From the IMG/VR virus record IMGVR_UViG_3300007076_000018, positions 1-40,150 of that record: a stretch of 40,150 bases of DNA; one strand, given 5' to 3'. Both the position numbers and the translations under genes were made by a program. Shown here piece after piece: positions 25,531 through 32,531 of the stretch. Within the stretch, counting starts at the first letter, position 1. Each line of letters starts with the position of its first letter. This DNA comes from a virus. The notes beneath the pieces are model-generated. The model had not been told where the DNA came from, did no database searches, and saw nothing but the letters and a program-made list of their open reading frames with translations.

Positions 25531-25806
25531 ATGAAAATAGCAATCAATAAATGCTTTGGCGGTTTCTCTCTGAGTAAAAAAGCCTACGAATTCCTTGGTA
25601 AGAAATGGGACGGCTACGGGTTCGATTACTCGGCTCCCGAAAAGAGAACAGACGAAAAACTTATCGAATGTATCGAAAAGCTTGGGCATAAAGCCAATGG
25701 TGGATTGGCAAAAATAGTGATCGTCGATATCCCCGACCACGTGGATTTTGAAATCCAAGACTACGACGGCATAGAAAGCGTCCATGAGAAGCACAGAAGC
25801 TGGTAA
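25531..25806 (+). CDS. Conserved phage protein (MKIAINKCFGGF type)
   Basis: A protein of 91 residues from ATG 25531. The opening MKIAINKCFGGFSLSKKAYE is a pattern I know from many phage proteins of unknown function, and it fixes the start. A GTG at 25519 is also open but would place AGGGGA too close. The ending VIVDIPDHVDFEIQDYDG is typical of the same family. Probably a small alpha/beta domain. The function is not known. Confidence 0.7.
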   Translation: MKIAINKCFGGFSLSKKAYEFLGKKWDGYGFDYSAPEKRTDEKLIECIEKLGHKANGGLAKIVIVDIPDHVDFEIQDYDGIESVHEKHRSW

Positions 25807-25915
25807 ATATCTGTCCGAAAACTGTCACAGGGAAGGCGGTACGCACCACGCCAGTTGCCGGGACCAGGGCTGCGAATGCGAATGTCACAGCGCAGAAAAC
25901 GAAGGCGGAGAATAA
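25784..25915 (+). CDS. Small His/Cys-rich protein
   Basis: A protein of 43 residues (MRSTEAGKYLSENCHREGG...), with a dense metal-binding pattern in the second half: H-H-x-x-C, then C-E-C-E-C-H. It overlaps the end of the upstream gene by 23 bases in another frame and ends in a TAATG overlap with the next gene. This tight packing and the ordered Cys/His spacing argue for a real gene. Role unknown. Confidence 0.5.
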   Translation: MRSTEAGKYLSENCHREGGTHHASCRDQGCECECHSAENEGGE

Positions 25916-26058
25916 TGACAAGGACATTTAGGGAAATACTGCTGAATGGGTTATGGGAGAGGCTGGCGCGCCACTCGCGCGCGCCCGTATATCAGCGGAC
26001 GTTCCTGATATACGAAATCACGCACGTCTTATCGTGCAGGGAGGAATCACATGAGTAA
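25915..26058 (+). CDS. Hypothetical small protein
   Basis: A protein of 47 residues (MTRTFREILLNGLWERLARH...). It begins in a TAATG overlap and ends eight bases into the next gene. Basic at the N-terminus and helical; no known family. Its last codons contain the GGAGG that serves the next start. Confidence 0.45.
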   Translation: MTRTFREILLNGLWERLARHSRAPVYQRTFLIYEITHVLSCREESHE

Positions 26059-26266
26059 GAAATCTGTAGAGGGAAATCCATACAACTACGCCAAGTGGTC
26101 GCGCCGCCGCCTGATCGAACACGCCAAGTGTCTGAGCGAGAGCATCCACGAACTCGCAAGCCAAGCCATGCAACAAGAGCATGAACTGAAGAAACTCAGG
26201 CCCTGCGCGGAGCGCCTTGCCGCGATTGACGAGTTCCGCGAATTCCTCCATGGCGGCGCGATATGA
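26051..26266 (+). CDS. Hypothetical coiled-coil-like protein
   Basis: A protein of 71 residues, basic at the start (YNYAKWSRRRLIEHAKCLSE) and then helical with heptad-like Leu/Ala/Glu spacing (QAMQQEHELKKLRPC). GGAGGAATCAC precedes the ATG. Stop and next start overlap (ATGA). No function can be assigned. Confidence 0.6.
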   Translation: MSKKSVEGNPYNYAKWSRRRLIEHAKCLSESIHELASQAMQQEHELKKLRPCAERLAAIDEFREFLHGGAI

Positions 26267-26490
26267 CCGTGACCTACGAGCCCTGTAAGCGATGCGGGGA
26301 ACCCAATGCGCTCTACGACCTGACACCGTATTGCATCGACTGCACGGAGTACAAAGAAAACGGAGGACAGATGAAATCAGAACGCAACAAATGGGCAGTG
26401 GCGACAGTCATTGCCTGGGGGTTTTTTTTAGCCACCGCGGTAGGCAGTTGGTACGCGATTTACCACATTTTGAAGTGGTGCGCGCAGTAA
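26263..26490 (+). CDS. Membrane-anchored zinc ribbon protein (first of a pair)
   Basis: A protein of 75 residues. The N-terminal part has PCKRCGEPN and YCIDCTEY, a classic CxxC-CxxC zinc ribbon; the C-terminal part has a membrane helix (WAVATVIAWGFFLATAVGSW). The domain order is the same as in the next gene. The zinc ribbon would face the cytoplasm if the helix follows the positive-inside rule (K/R before the helix). Function unknown. Confidence 0.65.
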   Translation: MTVTYEPCKRCGEPNALYDLTPYCIDCTEYKENGGQMKSERNKWAVATVIAWGFFLATAVGSWYAIYHILKWCAQ

Positions 26491-26532
26491 AGCGAAAGCC
26501 GGCGTTTTAAAACTGGAAAGGAAGCAAAGCCA

Positions 26533-26739
26533 ATGTCGTGCGTGAAATGCGGAAATTTTGTGTCCTATTCGGCCATTACAGGACGCCGTTGCGTGACGTG
26601 CTGGAATATGGCGGGAAGGGAAAAGATGTTTTTTCTCGGAGTGTTTTTATTTTGTCTCGGAGTCGTAACGGGAATTATTTGGACAGAACATAAAGGAGAA
26701 CCACATGGAAAAACTAAAAACGTTGGCACAGTTCATTAA
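26533..26739 (+). CDS. Membrane-anchored zinc ribbon protein (second of a pair)
   Basis: A protein of 68 residues with SCVKCGNFV and RRCVTCWNM (zinc ribbon) followed by a membrane helix (MFFLGVFLFCLGVVTGIIW). It repeats the architecture of the gene before it, without close sequence identity. AAAGGAAGCAAAGCC precedes the ATG. It overlaps the start of the helix-turn-helix gene by 35 bases. Confidence 0.65.
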   Translation: MSCVKCGNFVSYSAITGRRCVTCWNMAGREKMFFLGVFLFCLGVVTGIIWTEHKGEPHGKTKNVGTVH

Positions 26740-26911
26740 CGAGTCGGGATCTGTGGCAGAAGCTGGACGCAGACTCAGTATCGAAGCCTCGACGCTGCGC
26801 CGCTGGCAAAAAAATAAATCCAAACCTAGTCAGTCAATGGTAAAACTGGCGCGTCTGAAAGGGGTTGACCTAGAGAATCAGTTGCTATTGCCTGAAGCTG
26901 TGGATTGCTGA
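26705..26911 (+). CDS. Small helix-turn-helix DNA-binding protein (Cro/transposase-type HTH)
   Basis: A protein of 68 residues with the helix-turn-helix pattern TLAQFINESGSVAEAGRRLS, then ASTLRRWQKNKSKPS (residues 6-42). It resembles small Cro-like or antirepressor-type regulators. AGGAGAACCAC precedes the ATG. Its 3' end overlaps the convergent VapE-like gene by 86 bases. It is a candidate for binding the hexamers or palindromes in the divergent region. This is the last gene of the first rightward block. Confidence 0.7.
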   Translation: MEKLKTLAQFINESGSVAEAGRRLSIEASTLRRWQKNKSKPSQSMVKLARLKGVDLENQLLLPEAVDC

Positions 26912-28481
26912 TCTTCCATACGCGCTGCATGACATCGTCGATTCGCACCACAGCAGATTGCCACCCCATGCGGCGCAGAATGTTCCCCAGGCGGCGTTGA
27001 ACGGCAAAGTCTAGTTTTGCCTTGTCAACGCCGACCTGGGCAGCGACTTCGTGAAGGAAAACCTGAGTCTTGCAGCACTCCCTCAAATAAGTCGAGACGA
27101 TATTTTCCCATTCATCGTACTGCCGGCGGTCCTCTTGTTCAGAAAGCGTGGCTTCGGCCGGCATCTTGTACCAGTCCTCGCCGGCCAGATAGCGCGTGAC
27201 GGCTTCGGCGAAAAGCTGTTCCCTGTCGCGGAGTATGCCCTCCAAATCAATGTGAAAGCAAGTGATGGGCCAGAACCGGCGCCCACCGGTATTATCGCGG
27301 AGATAATGAGATTCGTTTGTGGTGCCGACAAAAATGGATTGCCGCGGGTGATCCTGGGTGGTCCGGGCGTAGGGCATACGATAGCGATCGGTACGGCACG
27401 TGATGACTTTCTTGATGCGGTTGGCGTCCGCGCGCGAGAACGAATCGAGATCCGCGATCTCCACAATGATCTTACCCGCGAGGGCCACAAAGAAATCCTT
27501 GCTTGTGATTTCCTCTGAGGCTTCCATGTACCACTTGCCGCCAATGGCTTCCAGGGCCTTGGATTTGTATATGCCCTGCTGACCTTCAAGAATGACCATG
27601 TTATCGAGCTGGCAACCGGGCCGGAATATTCTCGCAACCATACCAATCCAGAAGTTCCGGCCCACGCCACAGGAATAACCCGAATCATGGGCGCCGATGT
27701 AGTGAATAAAAAATCTATCGATTCTGGGACGGCCGTCCCATTTCAGGCGTTCCATCCATTCCCGTGGATCATTTCTGATACATTGATGCGCGCGGTGCCG
27801 TATAGCCTGGGCAACGGTTTCCTGCGAGATACGGAAAAAAGAGAACTCCCGCTGAAGCCGAACAGTCATATTGATGTCGTCAATGTCTGACCATTCACGG
27901 GCCTTTTCGCCTGGGCGCAAACCCAGGTTTGTAAAATATCTCTTGTAAAATTCATCGAACCAGATAATGAATTGAAATTTCTTCCAGACCGTGAGGATCC
28001 GAACCACGTTGTCTATGTTTGGAACCGGCGTGTTATTCTGCGACATCGCCAAGCCCAGGTTTTCCCAAAGCGCGGCGGCCGAATCTGGGATCTCATCGGC
28101 GGCTTCAACGGTTTCCACAATCACGCGCGGGAATTCACCCTTGCCGAAAACCATCATGGATTCCTTGGCCCACATCGCCAGATCACGCCAAGACATCCCA
28201 TCAGCTACAGCGGTCGCGATATTCCAGCCATGAGCCTTGCCGTTTGGCACGATTAGCTTGATTTCAAGACATGATTCGCTTACTTTCTCGGCGAACCTAC
28301 GAAAAGCTTCCCTGGACGCCGGCGCCGCATCAGGCCATAAGATGAGCTTACGGCCAGAAAAGTCGCTTAAATCGCTGTTTCCATTCGCGGGAATAGGCCG
28401 CACATCGTAGCCCGTAGCAATTTGGCTAGCGGCTTCGACAACGGCCTGTTCTACGATGATTACTGGTGGATCTTCAGCCAT
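26826..28481 (-). CDS. VapE-family (virulence-associated E) helicase/primase-like ATPase
   Basis: A protein of 551 residues. The C-terminal half is a VapE-type SF3-like ATPase: Walker A EGQQGIYKSKAL near 299-310, Walker B KIIVEIADLD near 336-345, sensor FVGTTNESHYLRDNTGGRRF near 384-403. Just upstream, RLKWDGRPRIDRFF is typical of the family. The N-terminal ~110 residues (RKLILWPDAAPASREAFRRF and VPNGKAHGWN) look like a reduced Toprim-type part. It would unwind DNA at the origin in place of a DnaB/primase set. The ATG lies inside the 30-residue gene before it (8-base overlap). Confidence 0.88.
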   Translation of the reverse strand: MAEDPPVIIVEQAVVEAASQIATGYDVRPIPANGNSDLSDFSGRKLILWPDAAPASREAFRRFAEKVSESCLEIKLIVPNGKAHGWNIATAVADGMSWRDLAMWAKESMMVFGKGEFPRVIVETVEAADEIPDSAAALWENLGLAMSQNNTPVPNIDNVVRILTVWKKFQFIIWFDEFYKRYFTNLGLRPGEKAREWSDIDDINMTVRLQREFSFFRISQETVAQAIRHRAHQCIRNDPREWMERLKWDGRPRIDRFFIHYIGAHDSGYSCGVGRNFWIGMVARIFRPGCQLDNMVILEGQQGIYKSKALEAIGGKWYMEASEEITSKDFFVALAGKIIVEIADLDSFSRADANRIKKVITCRTDRYRMPYARTTQDHPRQSIFVGTTNESHYLRDNTGGRRFWPITCFHIDLEGILRDREQLFAEAVTRYLAGEDWYKMPAEATLSEQEDRRQYDEWENIVSTYLRECCKTQVFLHEVAAQVGVDKAKLDFAVQRRLGNILRRMGWQSAVVRIDDVMQRVWKISNPQLQAIATDSLGQPLSDAPVLPLTD

Positions 28482-28566
28482 GATTACGCCGGCTGGCGAT
28501 AAATGTCACGGCCCAAATCGCAAGCACCGCGACAGCAGCAATTACTTTCCAGGCAAAATCAGACAT
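28474..28566 (-). CDS. 30-residue membrane peptide wedged between nuclease and VapE genes
   Basis: MSDFAWKVIAAVAVLAIWAV... is almost one membrane helix with a basic end (SRRNHG). Its ATG overlaps the VRR-NUC stop by 8 bases and its stop overlaps the VapE start by 8 bases. This regular packing supports a real gene and coupled translation. Function unknown. Confidence 0.55.
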   Translation of the reverse strand: MSDFAWKVIAAVAVLAIWAVTFIASRRNHG

Positions 28567-28933
28567 CGGAATTCACCCAGCAGAAATCCTCGGGAGTCTT
28601 AACGACAATTCCGATACCGCCCATGCGCCGAACCATTTCAAGGAATGATTCCTGGCCTGTTGTGGGTGATTTTTTCGGAGATTTGACCTCGCAAGCCAAG
28701 AAACGACCCTGATTGGTAAGACCTATCAAATCGCTTGAGCCCGGGCAAAGGCCGGCGTGAAGAGCGCGGGCGCCGCGGATCAAGACATCGCCTTCTTTCA
28801 TCAAAACCATCGTGGGCTTGTGGACCCGAACTTGTTCTCCCGCCCAGCCTACACCTGAGTTATTGCGGAATAGCCGATGACCTAAGGTTGACGCTTGCAC
28901 TTGGATAGCCCGCATGAGTTCCATTTCCGACAT
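28559..28933 (-). CDS. VRR-NUC domain nuclease
   Basis: A protein of 124 residues that is one VRR-NUC (PD-(D/E)xK superfamily) domain. Key parts are RLFRNNSGVGWAG near 20, GLCPGSSDLIGL near 62 (Asp of the active site), FLACEVKSPK near 80 (ExK) and Q93 in the TTGQ segment. Such stand-alone domains are found beside phage helicases and probably cut branched DNA. A good ribosome site (GGAAGGAGTCGAAA) fixes the start at 28933. It is between helicase and VapE genes in one operon. Confidence 0.85.
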   Translation of the reverse strand: MSEMELMRAIQVQASTLGHRLFRNNSGVGWAGEQVRVHKPTMVLMKEGDVLIRGARALHAGLCPGSSDLIGLTNQGRFLACEVKSPKKSPTTGQESFLEMVRRMGGIGIVVKTPEDFCWVNSDV

Positions 28934-29111
28934 TTTCGACTCCTTCCATAAGCCACTTAAACAGCGTGGTATAATGATCGTTTCCCCAAATCAGTTCTTT
29001 CGATATAGAGCGCCAACCACAACTGCAAATAAAAACAAACGCGGACATCACAGGGCCATGCTCCCACCGGCCGCCACATCGCCCGTGCTTCCTTGCGCGC
29101 CCACAAAACAT
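28860..29111 (-). CDS. Possible small Cys-containing protein
   Basis: A frame of 83 residues that begins directly after the helicase stop (TAAATG) with AAGG upstream, and overlaps the nuclease start by 74 bases in another frame. Cys 3, 12, 29 and 31 (FICSCGWRS) could bind zinc. An inner start at MSAFVFICSCGWRS is possible. The large overlap lowers my confidence. Confidence 0.4.
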   Translation of the reverse strand: MFCGRARKHGRCGGRWEHGPVMSAFVFICSCGWRSISKELIWGNDHYTTLFKWLMEGVENVGNGTHAGYPSASVNLRSSAIPQ

Positions 29112-30506
29112 TTAGATTACCTTGCCCAACTTTTTGGCTTGCCTCGCCTGAAACACGTGATGCGCCCAGCGCCGCGGAAATCGATAGCCCCTGGCTATTC
29201 CAATCTGAGTAAGCTCTTCAACCGTTTCTGCATGTCCCTGCTCACTGGCTCTCTTCTGACGCAATAGTTCAATATCGACCTCACCAAGCTCACCGTCGCG
29301 TTGGTCGATTTCGCGGGGTTTCGCTTCAAACACGAATCCGCAAAATTTACACCGAGGCTGGCCGGCAATCTGGGCTGCGAAACATCTGGGACAGACTTTG
29401 ACTGAGATTCCATTGGATTTATCCTCTCTGTTCCGCATAGATCGACCTTCGAGTGACCAGTTTCTTTCTTCGTCTGGGAGTCCAAATCGTTCATAGTTTC
29501 CAACATGGTCAAGGATAATCGCCTGATCTTTTCCATCAGACGGACGGAGCGCGCGGCCGACTTGCTGTAGATAGAGAGCCAACGATTGAGTTGGTCTGAG
29601 GAGAATTGCTGCTTCGATGGCGGGAACGTCAAATCCTTCGCCAAAGAGATCGACATTCGCCAACACTTTAATGCTTCCCGCTCTAAAATCCTCAATTTTT
29701 CCATCGCGTTCCTCCTGTGGCGTTTCGCCATCTACGTGAGCTGCCCTGATCCCAGCGCTGTTAAACTGCTCCGCAATATGTTTGGAATGCGCGACTGAAA
29801 CGCAGAAAATAACCGCGCGTTTCCCCGCACAAAATCGCCGATAATGGACAAGAACATCGCCGGTAATACTGGGCCTATCCACTATCGAAGAAAGCTCGGA
29901 TTTCACGTAATCGCCCATGCGCGTGTGAACTGCGCCAACATTGATTTTCATCGGAGCGTAGAGCTTATAGGGAGAGAGGAATTTGGAATCGATGAGGGCT
30001 TGAACGCTAGGGCCGTGAATCATTTCTTTGAAAAAACCAGCAAGTCCTCTACCATCCAGTCTTTCTGGGGTGGCCGTAAGTCCAATGTGATACGCACGAC
30101 CAAATTGCTTGAAGATGGATTCCCACGATTTTGCAGCGACGTGATGAGCTTCATCCCAGACAATAAGTGACGGGAAATGATGTCGCGTAAGACGACGTGC
30201 AAGTGTCTGCACACTGGCGAGTTGCACCAAATACCTTCGATCCTCGAAAAATCCGGCTGAGATGATCCCATGTTTTAATCCCTCCAGAGCAAATGCCCTC
30301 GTTGATTGTTTGATAAGTTCGCGGCGGTGAACGATGAATAGCGATCGCATCCCTTTCCCCGCCGCCGTATGAAGCATGTGAGCCGTAAGAGCGGTTTTGC
30401 CACTTCCGGTAGGACTCTGTATAAGGATAGAGCGACACCCCTTTTGCATGAGCGCCCGCGTTTCGTCGATTATTTTGGATTGATAAGGCCTGAGTTGAAT
30501 CACCAC
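29112..30506 (-). CDS. DEAD/DEAH-box SF2 helicase with C-terminal zinc ribbon
   Basis: A protein of 464 residues. Motifs in order: LRPYQ (Q-like, 5-9), SPTGSGKT (31-38), DEAH (118-121), TATPERLDGRG (144-154), FGEGFDVPA (288-296) and QQVGRALRPS (314-323). A zinc ribbon with C372, C375, C386 and C389 follows, then a basic tail. This layout matches phage UvsW/YejH-like helicases for branch migration or replication start. Two GTG codons in a row begin the frame; the predicted transcript from 30513-30541 starts almost on them, so the mRNA may be leaderless. Confidence 0.9.
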   Translation of the reverse strand: MVIQLRPYQSKIIDETRALMQKGCRSILIQSPTGSGKTALTAHMLHTAAGKGMRSLFIVHRRELIKQSTRAFALEGLKHGIISAGFFEDRRYLVQLASVQTLARRLTRHHFPSLIVWDEAHHVAAKSWESIFKQFGRAYHIGLTATPERLDGRGLAGFFKEMIHGPSVQALIDSKFLSPYKLYAPMKINVGAVHTRMGDYVKSELSSIVDRPSITGDVLVHYRRFCAGKRAVIFCVSVAHSKHIAEQFNSAGIRAAHVDGETPQEERDGKIEDFRAGSIKVLANVDLFGEGFDVPAIEAAILLRPTQSLALYLQQVGRALRPSDGKDQAIILDHVGNYERFGLPDEERNWSLEGRSMRNREDKSNGISVKVCPRCFAAQIAGQPRCKFCGFVFEAKPREIDQRDGELGEVDIELLRQKRASEQGHAETVEELTQIGIARGYRFPRRWAHHVFQARQAKKLGKVI

Positions 30507-30512
30507 CCGCGA

Positions 30513-30541
30513 ATCCTACAAATCACTTGTGCTAATGTCAA
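30513..30541 (-). promoter_or_regulatory. Leftward promoter of the helicase-VapE operon
   Basis: On the minus strand TTGACA (30541-30536), a 17-base spacer and TAGGAT (30518-30513). The predicted start is close to GTG 30506. The same TTGACATTA...TAGGATT layout recurs at 30742-30770 on the plus strand. AGGA may also act as ribosome site, so the -10 call is less sure than the -35. Confidence 0.55.
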
Positions 30542-30571
30542 CATTTTTGTATACATTCTCAAGGAGGTATT

Positions 30572-30745
30572 ATGAAACGAAAGAAAATATTGCGATTATG
30601 CCAGATCAACTTCCGCCTTACCGTCGAACAAAGGGAAACTTTGAGACGGAAAGCGTGGGATAAAAACGTGTCCGTATCTAACATGGTACGAGAGAATTTA
30701 GAACGCCACGGCGTTATTCCCGTCAATGGGAAAAATAATGTTTGA
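30572..30745 (+). CDS. Ribbon-helix-helix regulator
   Basis: A protein of 57 residues with the Arc/MetJ-type pattern: beta strand LCQINFRLT, helix VEQRETLRRKAWDKN and helix SVSNMVRENLERHG. A strong AAGGAGG precedes the ATG. It lies between two promoters of the same design, facing outward and downstream, so it may regulate both and itself. Its last codons contain the -35 box of the exonuclease promoter. Confidence 0.7.
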   Translation: MKRKKILRLCQINFRLTVEQRETLRRKAWDKNVSVSNMVRENLERHGVIPVNGKNNV

Positions 30746-30770
30746 CATTATCTTTACAATTTTCTAGGAT
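30742..30770 (+). promoter_or_regulatory. Rightward promoter of the recombination operon
   Basis: TTGACA (30742-30747), 17-base spacer, TAGGAT (30765-30770), and predicted start near ATG 30778. TAGGA could also be the ribosome site of the exonuclease gene. Confidence 0.55.
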
Positions 30771-30777
30771 TTCACCC

Positions 30778-31725
30778 ATGATCGAAACCATTCAACCCAC
30801 TGATGAGAAGCATTGGCTGGAATTACGCAAGCAAGACGTGACTTCCACCGAAGCAGCGGCATTATTTGGCCTGTCTCCTTATATGACGCAGTTCGAGTTA
30901 TGGCATCGCAAGCACGACAACATTGATGTCGAATTTGAAGTTAACGAGCGAATGCGCTGGGGTACGCGCTTACAGGACTCGATTGCAGCCGGCATTGCAG
31001 AAGATCAGGGCTGGAAAATCAGGCGCATGACGGAGTATATCCGCGATCCGGAATTGAAGGCCGGCGCGAGTTTTGATTTTTCTGCTTGCGCGCACAAAAC
31101 GGACGGTCTTGGAACCGCTACCGAAGGAAAAGAAAATGACGATTTTCTACTCGAAATCAAAAACGTGGATTCCCTGGCTTTCCGTGATGGCTGGGTAGTG
31201 GATGGCGATAACGTAGAAGCACTCCCACATATTGAAATCCAAGTTCAACAACAGCTTTTTTTATCGCAGCGCCGGCTTGCATTTATTGGCGCACTTATAG
31301 GGGGGAACCGTGTCGTCATTATTAAACGAGAGCAAGATCCGATCGTCATTGCAGAGATTCGGAAAAAAATTGTGGAGTTCTGGGATTCGGTTAAAAGTGG
31401 TGCAGAGCCGACTCCAGACTTCCAACGCGACGCTGATTTCATTTCGCGGATTTATTCTTTTGCCGAACCGGGAAAAATCTTCAACGCCGACGAACGTGTT
31501 TCAAAACTGGCCTACGCCTACAAGCAAGTCTCAGACCAAGCCAAAGCCGCAAGCGAAAAAAAAGACGCGCTCAAGGCGGAAATACTGACGATTATCGGTG
31601 ACGCGGAAAAAGTCCTGGGAGAAACATTCTCTATAACAGCCGGCCTTGTGGGTCCACAGCATATCGAATATGACCGCGAGGGATTCCGAAATTTCAGAAT
31701 CAACTGGAAGAAGGTAAAGGCATGA
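30778..31725 (+). CDS. YqaJ-like exonuclease
   Basis: A protein of 315 residues from ATG 30778 (an upstream non-ATG start at 30742 would add 12 residues and overlap the promoter). YqaJ hallmarks: HWLELRKQDVTSTEAAALFG, SPYMTQFELWHRK, MRWGTRLQDSIAAGI, then the catalytic LLEIKN (ExK) near 136 and the QVQQQLF helix near 170. The 5'-3' exonuclease would resect double-strand ends and hand the single strand to RecT, whose gene lies downstream in the same operon, as in other phage recombination pairs. Confidence 0.88.
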   Translation: MIETIQPTDEKHWLELRKQDVTSTEAAALFGLSPYMTQFELWHRKHDNIDVEFEVNERMRWGTRLQDSIAAGIAEDQGWKIRRMTEYIRDPELKAGASFDFSACAHKTDGLGTATEGKENDDFLLEIKNVDSLAFRDGWVVDGDNVEALPHIEIQVQQQLFLSQRRLAFIGALIGGNRVVIIKREQDPIVIAEIRKKIVEFWDSVKSGAEPTPDFQRDADFISRIYSFAEPGKIFNADERVSKLAYAYKQVSDQAKAASEKKDALKAEILTIIGDAEKVLGETFSITAGLVGPQHIEYDREGFRNFRINWKKVKA

Positions 31726-31847
31726 GCGGAAAACATAATCACCGGCGCCGATCGAACGGAAATAAGAAGCGCCAGCCCAAACCCCCATTATACGAACGTA
31801 TCAAGCAATCAACAGGAGATAAGGCACGTGGCAAGACACAAAGATAA
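31722..31847 (+). CDS. Small very basic protein
   Basis: A protein of 41 residues (MSGKHNHRRRSNGNKKRQPK...), more than a third Arg/Lys. It starts in an ATGA overlap with the exonuclease stop and ends 20 bases into the next gene. It could bind DNA or be a linker product. No family recognised. Confidence 0.5.
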   Translation: MSGKHNHRRRSNGNKKRQPKPPLYERIKQSTGDKARGKTQR

Positions 31848-32028
31848 AGATTGGGTGCTAGCGGAATCCATAGACGCTGCCGAAGAAGCGTCTCTGGCCG
31901 TCTTGATGGATATCAGGGATGAGCTCAAGAGCCTAAACAGGCTTTTGCAATGCCCCAATTTCAGCATGATCCCTAAGATTTTAAGAGGGATAAGACAAAA
32001 TACAACAAAGAAAAGGAGAACCAAATGA
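31828..32028 (+). CDS. Conserved phage protein (MARHKDKDW type)
   Basis: A protein of 66 residues, GTG start. The pattern MARHKDKDW, then AVLMDIRDELKSLNRLLQCP and IPKILRGIR is a familiar early phage protein, often annotated only as hypothetical. Helical; no catalytic motif. It overlaps genes on both sides, so it belongs to the recombination operon. Confidence 0.65.
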   Translation: MARHKDKDWVLAESIDAAEEASLAVLMDIRDELKSLNRLLQCPNFSMIPKILRGIRQNTTKKRRTK

Positions 32029-32201
32029 AACGCATCTACCTAGTTGAAAACGCAGAATCAGAGGAACAATTTCTGGTAAAGGCGCAGACCCAGGCCCAGG
32101 CAATCCGGGGCGTGGTATCGGCACGATATAAAGCCGAAGTCGCCAGCCAGGAAAATCTAGTGGAACTGGTGCAGCGCGGAATGAAGATCGTGGAGGTCTA
32201 A
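32025..32201 (+). CDS. Conserved small phage protein
   Basis: A protein of 58 residues: MKRIYLVENAESEEQFLVKA, a QAQAIRGVVSARY segment, VASQENLVELVQRGMKIVEV. The pattern (short strand, A-x-x-QA helix, VASQ-x-x-LV, RG-x-x-V end) is widespread in early regions of podoviruses with no known function. AAAAGGAGAACCAA precedes the ATG. Confidence 0.65.
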   Translation: MKRIYLVENAESEEQFLVKAQTQAQAIRGVVSARYKAEVASQENLVELVQRGMKIVEV

Positions 32202-32531
32202 ATGCTTGGCAAATTCACAGCAGAAAATGATGTTGATGGTAATGGGATGCCGGCTGGTGGGATAGTCAGAGGGGTTGGGGTGGCGATAGATTGGCAAGAT
32301 GGACCGCTCGGTCGCGGCGAGGATCGCAAGGAACCCAATGGCGCTTTCGTTGAGACTGTGATCGCGGCCGCAAAACAACGGATCGAATTCTATCAGACGG
32401 CAAACAATGGCAAGTTCGCTTGTCACTATAATAAATTGGCGATTCTCTTACTCGATTGTGCCCTGGATGTTCTCGGTTGGCGCACTGGGGAAAGAGAACT
32501 GCGTCAAGTGGAGGGAACACACAATGCCTGA
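32202..32531 (+). CDS. GRGEDR-motif small protein, copy A (possible Tad1-like anti-Thoeris protein)
   Basis: A protein of 109 residues. The signature GPLGRGEDRKEPNGAFVE (residues 34-51) is followed by a helix (AAAKQRIEFYQTANNGKF) and the end RELRQVEGTH. From memory this small phage family includes Tad1, which sequesters the cyclic ADP-ribose signal of Thoeris defence; I cannot confirm this without a search. GGAGG precedes the ATG. The second copy is at 36540-36875, about 60% identical in protein. This copy is more diverged at CHYNKLAILLLDCALDVLGW. Confidence 0.6.
   Translation: MLGKFTAENDVDGNGMPAGGIVRGVGVAIDWQDGPLGRGEDRKEPNGAFVETVIAAAKQRIEFYQTANNGKFACHYNKLAILLLDCALDVLGWRTGERELRQVEGTHNA
32301..32362 (+). 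repeat. Near-identical 62-base segment shared with 36645-36706
   Basis: The segment coding for the GRGEDRKEPNGAFVETV motif matches 36645-36706 at 60 of 62 bases, while the flanks of the two genes differ much more. This suggests recent gene conversion or a partial duplication. Confidence 0.8.
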
